From: Fragilaria crotonensis
Taxonomy: Eukaryota; Bacillariophyta; Fragilariophyceae; Fragilariales; Fragilariaceae
DNA: 64,000 bases
NCBI GenBank assembly: GCA_022925895.1
Contig: JAKSYS010000056.1
Coordinates: 62,001-126,000, forward strand
Direction: 5' to 3'
A program made the translations under genes and the position numbers. A model generated the notes under the pieces. The model made no database searches and was not told the origin of the DNA. It saw only the letters and a list, made by a program, of their open reading frames with translations. Of this stretch, positions 33,437-44,273 are shown piece by piece (within the stretch, counting starts at the first letter, position 1; the number at the start of each line of letters is the position of its first letter).

Positions 33437-34993
33437 TTACTCATTCGGCTTCAGGGTGCTGCTACGGTTTCGACAACAGGAATCGTGCTGTGTCACTCGA
33501 TGATGACCTCCGCTTCCTGTTGGCATTCTATTCAACATTTCTTGTCGACGGCGCCTCTCTTGCGTAGCTTGTTTACGTTCAGCATCCTCCAAAAGCTTCT
33601 GCTCTTTCATCGCTTTCTCACGTTCAACGTATTCCGGCAAAAGCCGCACAGCATCACCTTTGTTCAACTTACGACCAGCATCAAGTGCTGTTGCACCATC
33701 AGTACCTTGGAGATTTGCATTTACCTTGCTGTGCTTGAGAATTGCGCGGACAACATCCACATGGCCATTTTGACTTGCAATGTAAAGGGCTGTCATATCA
33801 ATTCTGTTCTTGGCATTCACATCGACATCGTCTCGTTTCAAGATAGCAAGAGCTATATCTGTAAGGCCCATCTTGCAAGCCCAGACAAGGGCTGTCCGGC
33901 GACCATTGTCCTTGGCATTCACATCCACATTGTCTTGTTTCAGGATTTCAAGTGCTACATTTGAAAGTCTCTTCACGCAAGCCCAAGCAAGAGCTGTCCG
34001 ACCACCATTATCCATGGCATTCACGTCTACATTGTCGCGTTTCAAGATGTCAAAAGCTACATCTGTAAAGCCCTTCTTGCAAGCCCAGATAATGGCTGTC
34101 CCTCCTTCAGTTTTGCATTCACATCCGCATTGTCTCGTTTCAAGATCTCACGAGCTACATCTGAAAGCCCTCTTTGCACGCCCAGATAAGGGCTGTTCGA
34201 CCGCCACTATCCTTGGCGTTAACATCCGCATCGTCTCGTTTCAAGATCTCAAGCGCTACAGCTGAAAGACCCTTCTCGCATGCCCATATCAGGGCTGTCC
34301 GACCAACACTCTTGATATTCAGATCCACGTCGTCTCGTTTCAATATTTCAAGAGCCACATCTTTATGGCCATTAAAGGTGGCCCAAATCAGGGCGGTGTC
34401 GCCATTAAGATCTTCGGCATTCACGTTTGCTTCGGTTTTCAAGAGGTCACGAACGTTGTCAAGGCGGCCATTCTTGGCGTGAGTAATCAAGTCATGAATT
34501 CCCGCCATCAAACAAAATGCGTCGGGTATCATGGCATAATCACTCGAAAGAGTGCTGGATGAGCCCACGGTACCCTCTAAATGCACCCTCAAAAGACTTG
34601 CAATAGCAATGTGGCCCTTGGAACAAGCCATTCGATGGGCTGTTGAACCATCGGTACATTTGAGATTCGCATCCACCTTGTTGTTTTGGAGCAACAAGCG
34701 GACAACCTCCTCATGGTTCTTTTTACTCGCAATGTACAGGGCTGTCGAACCATCTGAACGTTGAGGTTCACATCCACCTTGTCGTTTTGGAGCAACTCGC
34801 GGACGACATTTGCACTGCCTACTTGACTCGCAATGTAAAGTGCCGTTGTACCATCATCACGTTGAGCGTTCACATTGGCTCCTGCACGTAACAGGTCACG
34901 AACCTCCTCGAGATCACCATAAGAGGCATTTTCAATCAAACTCTGATCATTCTCACTCAACGATTTCTTCGTTTTCGACAAGAAAAATCTCAT
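33437..34993 (-). pseudogene. Ankyrin-repeat gene duplicate, three one-base deletions
   Basis: It is nearly identical to 16230-17789 but reads in pieces (34589-34993, 34155-34697, 33437-34045). Compared with copy A it lacks one base at about 34763 (TGG to TG), about 34115 (TTTTGG to TTTTG) and about 34171 (GCCCC to GCCC), all in short homopolymers. Either it is a fresh pseudogene or the consensus is wrong at these runs. Confidence 0.8.
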
Positions 34994-35226
34994 GGCTTGG
35001 ACTTTATTGCCAGAAGGTCAATTTATGGTCAATAACAATGAATCAAATGAATGAAACCTTTTTGCGCGAATACAGCACATGATCGAGATTGGTTCCGACT
35101 GCCGAGAGTCCTGATTCCTGATTCGTGTTGCCTGATGGTTTCATGAAAGATTTCTCGTCAACAGGAGCGTGGTAAGTCGTGTACATAACAAATAGTATGT
35201 AAGTCTGCATTCTTCGTACCAGTAGC

Positions 35227-35825
35227 CAGGAAGGTCCGGCCCATGCACGTTCCAGCCGTACCGTTAGGGGCAGTTGAGTTTGCGCGTCAGCCTTGCTCCG
35301 ATTTGCATGATGCGAGAATTTTAGCAATCGTAATGATCCATCCGAGCCGGCAAGGTTGCTGCATCGTAAGCAAATTTTTCTTGACAGTAAGCAAAATCAG
35401 TAAGCAAATTATGCCGGTAAGCAAATTTTGTAAGCAAATTTTTTCTGTAAGCAAATTTGATTTTCGTAAGCAAATTCTTCTTTGCTGTAAGTAAATTTTA
35501 TTTAGGTGTTTGAAAATTGGTATGTTTTTACGTAGAAAAGACAGTCCCCGTAAGCAAATTTAATCTCCCAGTAAGCAAATTTTGTAAGCAAATTTCTGCT
35601 TACAATAGATTTGCTTATGGTAAGCAAATTCCGTAAGCAATTTCATTCCGTAAGCAATTTTTTTTTCGCTGTAAGCAAATTTTCTTACAGACGTCAGCCG
35701 TGTCACCACCACGCCGGCACATCCAATTTTGCGCAAGCCAGACATCGATCGGAACTTGTTTCCCTCCCGGCGGGCGCGCATACTTCCTTTATTCAGGACT
35801 TCGCCCGTATTGCCGGACCTTCCAG
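35227..35825. mobile_element. PIF/Harbinger-like MITE with CAG target duplication
   Basis: The 593-bp insert (35230-35822) starts GAAGGTCCGGC and ends with its exact reverse complement GCCGGACCTTC. CAG flanks both sides (35227-35229 and 35823-35825). The paralogous site in copy A (18028-18030) is empty with a single CAG, proving insertion after duplication. A 3-bp CWG target is typical of PIF/Harbinger. No coding frame is present; the middle is the GTAAGCAAATT array. Confidence 0.85.
35363..35693 (+). repeat. Irregular array of about 15 GTAAGCAAATT motifs inside the MITE
   Basis: About fifteen same-strand copies of GTAAGCAA(A)TT, one with GTAAGT, are spaced irregularly, mostly about 12-30 bp apart with one gap near 80 bp. 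Two inverted half-copies (CTGCTTAC and GATTTGCTTATG) lie near 35610-35635. The spacers differ from one another, unlike a simple tandem repeat, so the motif rather than the array is conserved. It may be a transposase-binding cluster. Confidence 0.85.
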
Positions 35826-36185
35826 TAGGCTCTACCCCAGCACCATCCTACCTTCATTCTCCGACTCTTGCATCATATTTGCAGTTTAGTCCCAGCGTCC
35901 GAGCTCCGAGCATTTGATACAGAAGCAGGCTTGCTCCTTTTCATTCCCAGGACCTTGTCAATTCCCCGATACTATCATAGAGACCTACGTTCTACTCGCA
36001 ATTCAATAGTGCTGAATTGTAGCAGGTACTGTACGAGTACTAATTTTACAGATTAAAGAGTACTAGACCTACAGTGAGCTTTTTTATACATATATATATA
36101 CACAAAATATATACAGAACAATCGTACAGCGTCTGGAATCGTGAATTCTGGAGGGCGTAAGTTCTGTTGAGCAGCTTGTTCGTGG
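35826..36185. other. Intergenic, duplicate of 18031-18690
   Basis: No gene. It matches copy A (CTACCTTCATTCTCCGACTC ... ATCGTACAGCGTCTGGAATC) except that the CA-rich insert of A is absent. Confidence 0.7.
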
Positions 36186-36391
36186 CGGGATGCGTAGCCT
36201 TTCCCGCCTCAGTGGCGGTCGACTACCTAACGGGGTTTGTAGGAGTAGGATGAGGTACCGCCACAGTGTCCAGTACAATAATAGTGCAATAGTATGGAAT
36301 GGTGTTGGTGGCATCTTTACTAAGAATTACCACGCCATCCATCCTGTAGGACGGTAGCACTAGTAGTATAGTGCCTATCGTACTCGTTCGG
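36186..36391. repeat. Split direct repeat B2
   Basis: It begins CGGGATGCGTAGCC and ends ACTCGTTCGG, and is nearly identical to 36676-36880. It is the outer end of the DIRS/PAT-like element. Confidence 0.9.
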
Positions 36392-36405
36392 AGGGGGCGG
36401 GCGGG

Positions 36406-36675
36406 TAAATTAAGCTGTAGTAACTTGTGCAGCTACTAGTCCTTCACTCTTCGCACTCCGTGGGCAACCTGTCTCGTAGCAGGTTCCTCGATCGCCGTGC
36501 GAGAGGTTTCTTGTTGCCGCAACTTGGTTACAACTAACAATGAGGATTCGTCGCCAGGTCTCGTTTCAAGTGCCGAATTTTGGTGTCTACTTCCCGTGAC
36601 GCGCCGAATCTGATTCTGACGCATCGTGGTGTGCGTGTGGCATCCCCGACCGTCCGTCTTCCCTGCCACTGACGG
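36406..36675. repeat. Split direct repeat A2
   Basis: It begins TAAATTAAGCTGTAGTAACT and ends CTGCCACTGACGG, and is nearly identical to 42349-42619. Confidence 0.9.
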
Positions 36676-36880
36676 CGGGATGCGTAGCCTTTCCGCCTCA
36701 GTGGCGGTCGACTACCTAACGGGGTTTGTAGGAGTAGGATGAGGTACCGCCACAGTGTCCAGTACAATAATAGTGCAATAGTATGGAATGGTGTTGGTGG
36801 CATCTTTACTAAGAATTACCACGCCATCCATCCTGTAGGACGGTAGCACTAGTAGTATAGTGCCTATCGTACTCGTTCGG
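36676..36880. repeat. Split direct repeat B1
   Basis: It is nearly identical to 36186-36391 and directly adjoins A2, as expected for a split-repeat element. Confidence 0.9.
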
Positions 36881-36940
36881 CCCAAAGGGGGCCAAAGGCT
36901 GGAGTTGGGAGGGTGCCGAAGGCAGGGTGGGAGTCGGCGG

Positions 36941-37900
36941 TTATGGTGGTGTGAGGCGGAAGGCGCCTCCACGGAGCATGGCCGCAGAAAGACCATTCAT
37001 AACCGGCTGGGCTTGCACATGCAAGTAGCGGTACATCTCGTCGGACCGCCACCGACCCACCATGCGGATGCGGTCGGAGTCGACGCCAGCACAAAGGAGG
37101 GCCATGGCACCGCCGGCGCGGGTGGAACGCACCGTGACGTCGGCGACCGCGTATGCAGGGTCCGGATGGACCAGTAGAGCAGTGCGAATGCGAGTAGTGA
37201 TGTCCGACGGTAAGATGTGCCGGAATGGGCTGTCCGGGTGAACGCGCACAGCATTGAGGGGCGTATCCGGAGTGGCTCCGCTGCGGCGCAAGGTGGCGAC
37301 GCGAGCGGCCAAGCAATGTACGGGGCAAAGGAAGGGGTGACCAGAGCGGCCGTGGCCAATAGTTTCGTTGCGAACGCCATTCTTCTGGGTCGTGAAAGTC
37401 AACGTGGCAAAGGTGGCCGCGGAGAGGTCGTCGTCGGGGCAAGTGACAGTATCAAGTGCCCGCGAGCCAACCCACAACGTGACGTCGCGAAGCCGAAAGA
37501 GGGGGCCTGCGCCGGAAACAGGGGGAGTGCCCAGATACTCACCCGGTCGAAGCAGGAAGTAGAACCCGACGACCAAGCATTCTGCCACGGCGATCGCAAG
37601 GGCGGAGGGCGTTTGGTGAGCGAGCGCCCATACTTGCGCCACCACGGAGACCGGGAGGGGTTTGACGCGACTCGGAGGGACATCTTCGCGTCCCCACGCA
37701 CGATACAGGGCCGTGAGGCGAATGTCCACATCGCCATGGTGGTTCAGGCGAGGGTCAGAGGCCCCAGCCGGGCGTACGCCTGACCCACCGCTCGTACGGC
37801 GTCCTCCACCGTCCGAGAGCGGACAGGTTGACGGCCGGGAGCAATGGAGCCGGTACGGTACCGTTGGGCAAAGAGTTGGAGCAATGGGACGGGATCGGTG
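36941..37900 (-). other. Tyrosine recombinase domain of the DIRS/PAT-like element
   Basis: The catalytic domain is recognisable from LLRPGEYLG (first Arg region), STRAGGAMALLCAG and MVGRWRSDEMYRYLH, the R...GRW...Y block of YR integrases. It would join the circular cDNA to the genome without leaving a target duplication. Confidence 0.8.
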
Positions 37901-38679
37901 TTGCCGAGATGTCGGGGGTCCACGTGTAGGGAGGCGCAGAAGGTTTCCCATAGGCGCCAACTGGTGTCGGCCGAGGCCGCGCGTTGCCGAGAAACCCGTC
38001 CGGCGGACGTTTCCTGAAGAGCGCACCAGTCAAGGAGGCATTGGTGTCGGGTCGCAGCCGGCGCAGCACCCAAGAACGCACCTGTGGATAATGCGCTTGA
38101 AAGTGAGTCACGAGTTGTGCATCAGATAACTCCCAGAGACGGCTGGCATCGTCGGCCATGGCATTCACCGGGCCAGGAATATAATGGTGACGGGCCAATA
38201 GCGATGATGCCGTTGGTGTACGGCATTGTACTGGAGAAGATATGCGCGGGCAGCGAGCGACGTTGCTGACCCTTTCGTGGACCACGCGACCGCTGCGCGG
38301 TTATCGCTCGCAATCCATATCGTGTGTTCGCGCACGTCGTGGCAATGCACAAGGACATCTTTGTGGGCAATTATGCCTGTCAACTCCAAATCGGATATAG
38401 ACAAAGAGCCCTCGCGGTTGTCCGAAGTGACCAGTGCTTCCGCAACATGTGGCGCGAAGCGTTGGCGCCACACGATTGGCGGTTGGTCGCCCTCACTGGA
38501 TAACCACACACCCCATGCCAGTTTGACAGGCATCGCAGGCACCGACATAGGACGGTGCGGTGGGAACAAGTTCCTGCAGCCGCGTGGGACGCTCGGCCAA
38601 GGAATCAACGAGTGCAGTGAAGTCGGCGGCGGCATCATACACTTGCCGATTCAAACGCACCCGCCGTTTGTCTCCGCGA

Positions 38680-39957
38680 CTAAGGGCCTCCTGGAGCACG
38701 GAGAAGAGCCCTCGTGTGCCCGGGAGGGCCGGAGACATGGACCGTAGCTCTCCTAGTAGCTGGTGCCACTTGGCAACGGCTAGGCGTTTGCGTGGTGGCT
38801 GGAGCCAGCCGAGGACAGTGCGTAGACGTTCGAGGCGATGCGGTGGCAGATTCAAGGTCATGGTTTGGGAGTCGATGTCCCACCCCAGGATGCGCTTTTG
38901 TGTCATCCAATAGGCGTCGCCTTTCAAGAATTTCTTGACCGATGCAGGCTCTTTGCGATGGGGCGGGTCGCCCTCGTCCAACGGACGAAAAAACGCGATC
39001 AATGGAGTGTAAGGCGGCCCTCAACACTCGTCGTTGCTGGTGCTTCGTCTGTGCCAGCAACAGAAAGTCGTCGACGTATACGTCGACCGCGGCGACGGGC
39101 TTGCTTGGCCGCGATGTTCCCCCTGCGGTGGCACGAGACGTGTTCGCAGGGGGGACGGTCACGTGAAAACCGGCTGGAGGTGTGGCGGCCACTGCCTCCA
39201 GCCGGTGTGAATCCCACAGGCACCGATCCCCTGTTCGAAGCATCTGATTGGCCACGTCACATGCTGTTTCGGTAAGTATCGTGAAGTATGGCGGCGATTC
39301 CACCCAGCCCATCGGGAGGGCCAGCGGAAAGGCTATAATTGGTTCGTGTCCAGGGATACAAGGTAACACGACGCCTAATTTTGGGATGTCCTCTATTCTC
39401 ACCCAGACTCGATAGAACCCGTCTGCAATGTCAATCTTTGCCATGTATACAGGTCCATGCCTTGGATCTGCGTGGACCAGGGTGCTGCAAACCCTCTGAA
39501 GTGCTCGCCCAAATTGCATGGCTTCCCGTGGCGCTAACTGGAGCGTCTCCTCGTTAAGCTTGGAAAAAGTATAGTCCACAATAAGCCGTGGGCGTCGATC
39601 TCGTTGCGGGACGACGCCCAGAGGCGACACCCGTAAGTGCCGCAGCTGGCGCACGGCCCGGTAGGGCATTACGATCCAATATCCTTGGGCACAAAAGTCC
39701 AGCATCTCCTCACAGACGAATTGTCGCTCGCCGGCGGACGAGCGGTGGGCACCGCGCGTCACCGCTCCGTCGCGGCGTTCAATCGGCCACGCTGGTGTGT
39801 GTACGGGCACCGTTGCGCCCCGCTTCTTCAGATGAGTCAATAGACGGGCTGCGCGGTGGGATAGTTGGCCCACCGTTGGGGTGATGTCGGACTTCCCGCG
39901 TGCCAACGCGACGGTACGGACCCACCCATGTGTTGCGAAAAGCTTTTCGGTTACCAC
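38680..39957 (-). other. Reverse transcriptase domain of the DIRS/PAT-like element
   Basis: Motifs include RRPRLIVDYTFSKLNE, MAKIDIADGFYRVWV (motif A), FPLALPMGWVESP (motif B) and VDVYVDDFLLLA (motif C). RNase H follows downstream with WIASDNRAAVAW. This is the RT lineage of DIRS-like elements. Confidence 0.85.
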
Positions 39958-40133
39958 TGCTAACTTACCAAGTGCGGCTTCGGCTTCCGAGATCTGGTCT
40001 GCTCTTCGCTTACGGGTGGCGCCGTCGCCTACCCCACCTCCGTCCCCAAGTCATTCAGTCGCGCCGTCGTCGCTGCCCACGGTGGTGCTGCAAGTAGCCA
40101 GGGCACACTCGTCGTGTCACCCTGGCCGTCCCG

Positions 40134-42217
40134 TCAGGTGGCGGGTGCTTGGAGGCGCTCACGAACATAAGCAAGGAGGCGACTTCGCTCTCCCGCCGAG
40201 GCGAATGGCGTGTGAGTCGCTCGCCTGCCGCAGTTAGGGAAACATCCGCCTTTCGTCCACCATGCCACGCAGAACTCTTGACCAGCATCATTTGATGGGG
40301 GGCGGTGCTCACGTAAGATATTGCGTGTGCCCCCTGCGCGTAGCGGGATGTTGGCGAATTCAGCGTCACCCGCTGGATTCTCGACGCGGGTGACGCTGGT
40401 TCTCGTCACTGTCGGTGTCTCGCCTGAGGGTGTGCTAAGCGACGACACCCCTGTGCGTGTCGATGCGTACGTTATGGTGGTGGAACCACTCCCTCCGCCG
40501 GCACTACTGCCAGTCATAGACCGCTGTGGCGGTACGGGGTCGAGATACGCTTCCGGGATGTCGACCCAATTTGTTGAGTTATGGAAAGTGCCACGCTTTA
40601 GCTCCTGCAGCATTACGGTGAAGTTCGGCACTTCCACACCGATGACTCCATCGGCAATGTTATGAGCTACCATCTGCATGTACTCGTGCGTGCAAACTTG
40701 CACGGCACGTACGATGCGCGCATGATAGGTAGGTGCGACTGATGGGTGCCTGCTTGCAAGGGCGTGGTATCGCTCCGTGACGAACGGGGCCGCATTCTGG
40801 AACCCCGCGACCATCGACCACATTGCCTCAACGAACGGGTGAGTAGCCCCACTCCTTGAAAGAGACACTGGCACAGTACTGCATACCTCGTCAAGGTAAT
40901 CCCCACTTCCAGAATATCTCGCGGGAACTTAATGCGTTCCTTTCGCGTAGGGTGCGGTAGTCAGATAAACTGGCGTTCTGCTCGCCTTGCGCCAATTGGT
41001 TTCAACGCTCGCATCTGCTAAGGCCAGATAATGGTGGGCGCTGCCAGAGTAGGCAACCAAGAACGGTTGGCATCCCGAGGAAAGGTCGTCTACCCATGTC
41101 CCACAAACTGGAAACCGACAACCATTTGCTTCAGGAGGGTGGTGATGATTGGTGCATACAACTCTGACGACAGACCTCGAGACATACACACCTTTTGTAA
41201 TTCCTGGGTGAGCACAGTGTGCTGCTCGCTCTTGTGGCAATTTGCAAGGCGGGTCCACACTGGCGCTACGCTCTCAGGGGTTGCCACATTGCAATAGCGG
41301 AGAAGCGTCGTATACGTCTCGTTGTAGGCGTCGGCGATGGTCTTGACTTCGCGTTCGGCACGCCCGCCGTCGCCACCTCGCCCTAGTGTGTCACCCCCCC
41401 TGGCCATCCCCAGGGTACGTAGAAGTACAGCGGCGGCATCTCCTCCACCCGGTCCTTGGGGCGCTGCTAATGCTGGGAGATCCGCCTGTACCTTCATGTT
41501 GACGTAGCGGTACGCTTCTCGTGGTAGGTGGAGTGGTGGAAACGTGTGGAGTACACTGGGTACAGCGTTAAGTGGACCCCCACCTCCACGTGCCGTGCAC
41601 GCTGCACGCAACCACGCGATTACGTCCTGACAGGCCTCCGTTTCGTGTTGTGCTTGTATTGCACTCACGATGTCCTGATATGCTTGTTTGGGCCGCACCC
41701 TATTCCGATGAATCAGAAGGGCGGCGTAGCGACCCGGGAGGAGCTGAATGTGCCTTGTGCGGATGACTTCTGTTTCCGGATCTTGTTCGGTGTAGGGTCC
41801 CAGAACTTGCTGTGCCTCCTCCCACGTGGGTAGGAGCGTAGTCATCGCAGCCACAGTGGGAACCCGTACAGCTGTCCCTACTAGATGGAAGGCGGAACCT
41901 TGGACTTCGACAGTTGGGTACTGGTGAGGTAAGATGTCCCCAACGAAGCCCAGTACATGATCATGAAGTCCCGTGGGCTCGTCACCGGGCGCATCCACAT
42001 ACCGGAGCATGCGGTGCACGATGACCACCTCTAGCCCATCATCCCGCCCCGTAATAAGTGCGAGGAATGCCATGGGTTGACGGTCACTGAGTGCAATGGT
42101 TTGATCTTTAAGGGCCGCCGGTGTTGGCACCGCCCCTCCAGGGTCAGTGAAGCGATACCCCGCCAGGTAAGCTGCGGTACGTGCTTCCGGCGGGTTGTTG
42201 GTTGCATCACTATACAA
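40134..42217 (-). other. Gag-like region of the DIRS/PAT-like element
   Basis: Two long unrecognised stretches precede the RT in coding order. The second ends in a Cys/His-bearing basic segment (FCVAWWTKGGCFPNCGRRATH) that resembles the single zinc-finger tail of DIRS Gag-like proteins. Assigned by position and this motif only. Confidence 0.5.
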
Positions 42218-42348
42218 CTCACGATACGTACGAGGGCTACACCTTCCCGCGCGGCAGGTAGGTCCCCGGCCCTAGAGGGGTCCGGCGATGGCGTGCGGAT
42301 CTACCAGTTGGGCCATGGTGCGGTGTCGCCTCTGTGCTCAACTGAGTC

Positions 42349-42619
42349 TAAATTAAGCTGTAGTAACTTGTGCAGCTACTAGTCCTTCACTCTTCGCACT
42401 CCGTGGGCAACCTGTCTCGTAGCAGGTTCCTCGATCGCCGTGCGAGAGGTTTCTTGTTGCCGCAACTTGGTTACAACTAACAATGAGGATTCGTCGCTAG
42501 GTCTCGTTTCAAGTGCCGAATTTTGGTGTCTACTTCCCGTGACGCGCCGAATCTGATTCTGACGCATCGTGGTGTGCGTGTGGCATCCCCCGACCGTCCG
42601 TCTTCCCTGCCACTGACGG
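42349..42619. repeat. Split direct repeat A1
   Basis: It is nearly identical to 36406-36675 and is the outer right border of the element. Confidence 0.9.
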
Positions 42620-42651
42620 TGATTCTTTGATGAATTGGCTGGTACTAGCAG

Positions 42652-42983
42652 CTACTTTGCACCGTTATTACTAGTACCCTCACCGCCGCTGCTCTTGTCT
42701 AATTGTCGTATCTCTTCTTGGCAAAGAAGACCTTCCTGTACATTGAACTCAGATAGCCGTCTACTGTGTTCATCATTTGCATCTAGTTTGGCATCATGCT
42801 TTCAATGTTTCCATGCCAAGTAGCTATGTCAACTCAGCTTGTCAACTAACCTGCCATTCACAAGTTTGTTGTGATACTTTGGATTCCTGTCTTTGCTGTT
42901 CCAACTGTTGCTCATGCTGCCTATCTTTAGTACAATCATGTACTAACTGTCGCTGACATTCAGCTTGCTCCTTGATCAATTGT
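42652..42983 (-). pseudogene. 3' end of an unrecognised spliced gene, cut off by mobile DNA
   Basis: Exon a (about 42851-42983) reads QLIKEQAECQRQLVHDCTK and continues Gln/Glu-rich to CEWQ. A 52-bp intron follows (GTTAGT to AAAG, 42799-42850). Exon b (42652-42798) reads HDAKLDANDEHSRRLSEF and ends SSGGEGTSNNGAK, stop. Phase is preserved across the intron. The upstream part is missing: an AT-rich tract and the MULE border follow at once. The protein end would be a charged coiled coil. No family recognised. Confidence 0.5.
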
Positions 42984-43022
42984 ATGAGAGGAATAATAAT
43001 AATAATGATAAGAATAATAAAA

Positions 43023-43533
43023 GGGGAAATTACAAAATCATCCATAAGTTTTCCCTTTTTTCAAAATCATACAATGACTTACAATATCATTTTGTCGTTT
43101 TTTACTATATCATCCATTTGAAAATGTCGCTTTTTAAATCATACACAACATTTGTATTATATTACAATATCATCCATTTAGTTTGCGCTTTTGCACTATA
43201 TCATCCTTGTCAAATCTCAGCGCCTGCCATCTTTGTTTTCCACAGCACTTGTCGTACTCCGTGGTGTACAATGGACCGACATGAACGTGAGGCGTCGCAT
43301 AGCCATGAAGTAATTCACTATCATTGTTGAATTACTGGTGTCAAACCTTCATCATGCCATTGGCAATGTTAGGTATATTGTCGGTTTTGACAGTGGTCAT
43401 AGTTTCAGCAAGGCTGGTTTGGATCCTCAATGCCTCATCATTGGAAGCATCATTGTGTGTCTTGATTTTTCGTTGAAAATTAGGCGCACGCAATTCCAGT
43501 GCTGCACGTACATTGTCATACACAGTACATGTG
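43023..43533 (+). repeat. MULE left TIR (511 bp)
   Basis: The outer 190 bp contain four spaced variants of TATATCATCCATTT, likely transposase-binding subterminal repeats. The inner part resembles gene-like sequence. Confidence 0.9.
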
Positions 43534-43586
43534 TCTTTTTTCACTCGAAACAGATTCGTAGCACAAACTCTTTGACTTCATCAACA

Positions 43587-43958
43587 ATGAGCAAGAAGTT
43601 CAGGAACGAGGAAGACGCCGACGTCCCTAAGGGCCAGGCACATGTCCCACACAATGGTGTAGATGATGAAGATGATGATGACATGGATGACACCGCATTT
43701 GTCGATGAGCACGGCAGATTTGACTTGTCCAAGGCCCTTCCCAACAGCGATGATTGCCCTTTTGAATACGTGTACACAAGGGACCATACCGGCAGAGTTG
43801 TGAGTGTGGTGTGTAGCTTGAAGGTAGTACCTAAGGAACAGGTACAGTCCACGGAGGGTAGAAACGAGGACGTTTGTGAGGAGGTGGTTCATGGTGAGAA
43901 CAAAACCAAAAAGAAAGCAGGAGAAGACCACAAAGCTAGTACTAGTAGTACTGGCTGA
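43587..43958 (+). CDS. Small acidic protein beside the MULE left TIR (123 aa)
   Basis: The ATG is at 43587 (MSKKFRNEEDADVPKG). The protein is acidic (DDEDDDDMDD at about 30-39), has an ordered middle (FDLSKALPNSDDCPFEYVY then VSVVCSLKVVP) and a Lys/Glu-rich tail ending SSTG. It is transcribed opposite to the transposase, starts 54 bp inside the TIR and might use the TIR as promoter. Function unknown; possibly captured host sequence or a MULE accessory gene. Confidence 0.45.
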   Translation: MSKKFRNEEDADVPKGQAHVPHNGVDDEDDDDMDDTAFVDEHGRFDLSKALPNSDDCPFEYVYTRDHTGRVVSVVCSLKVVPKEQVQSTEGRNEDVCEEVVHGENKTKKKAGEDHKASTSSTG

Positions 43959-44257
43959 CCTTCACGCTACTGACAGCAACAATGAGAAGAAGACGAAGTC
44001 AACGCACTAATACAATTACCCACTAGCACGACATTGTTGGCCTGCTTAACATGACATCTCATTTCATTACGTACATAGTAGTAGACGTATAGTACTAGTA
44101 TCCTTGATACCTTGATATACTTAGTAGTAGCTACTAACTCAGTATTGCCTGTTGTACTTCGATCCCAGCAACTCACTACTCATATGACCATCATAGTACT
44201 ACTATCACACCATACTAAACACTTGAAGATTGTTGTCGACGACGCTTAGCTACATTC

Positions 44258-44273
44258 CATTACTACATAGTAG
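44258..44273. repeat. Left 16-bp TSD of the LINE fragment in the MULE
   Basis: CATTACTACATAGTAG here is repeated exactly at 45834-45849. Confidence 0.85.

Larger units (their letters stand above)
32712..36185. repeat. Segmental duplication, copy B
   Basis: This is colinear with 15505-18690. It starts exactly at the LINE junction and ends exactly at the border of the split-repeat retroelement (TTCGTGG then CGGGATGCG). Confidence 0.85.
36186..42619 (-). mobile_element. DIRS/PAT-like tyrosine-recombinase retrotransposon with split direct repeats
   Basis: Read on the minus strand the order is A1 (42349-42619), Gag-like region (about 40.1-42.2 kb), reverse transcriptase with YVDD (about 38.7-39.9 kb), RNase H (about 38.0-38.6 kb), tyrosine recombinase (about 36.9-37.9 kb), B1, A2, B2. 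The A1-genes-B1-A2-B2 plan is diagnostic of PAT/Ngaro/TOC-type elements that integrate through a recombinase instead of an integrase. No methyltransferase domain was noticed. It is visibly more GC-rich than its surroundings, and its repeat copies are almost identical, so it is young. Reading frames are interrupted several times; I treat it as a fossil. Confidence 0.85.

Noticed and set aside
35363-35693. CRISPR-like array of short repeats
   Set aside because: Repeats are only ~11 bp, spacers vary from a few to tens of bases, there are no cas genes, and the array lies inside a MITE in a eukaryotic genome.
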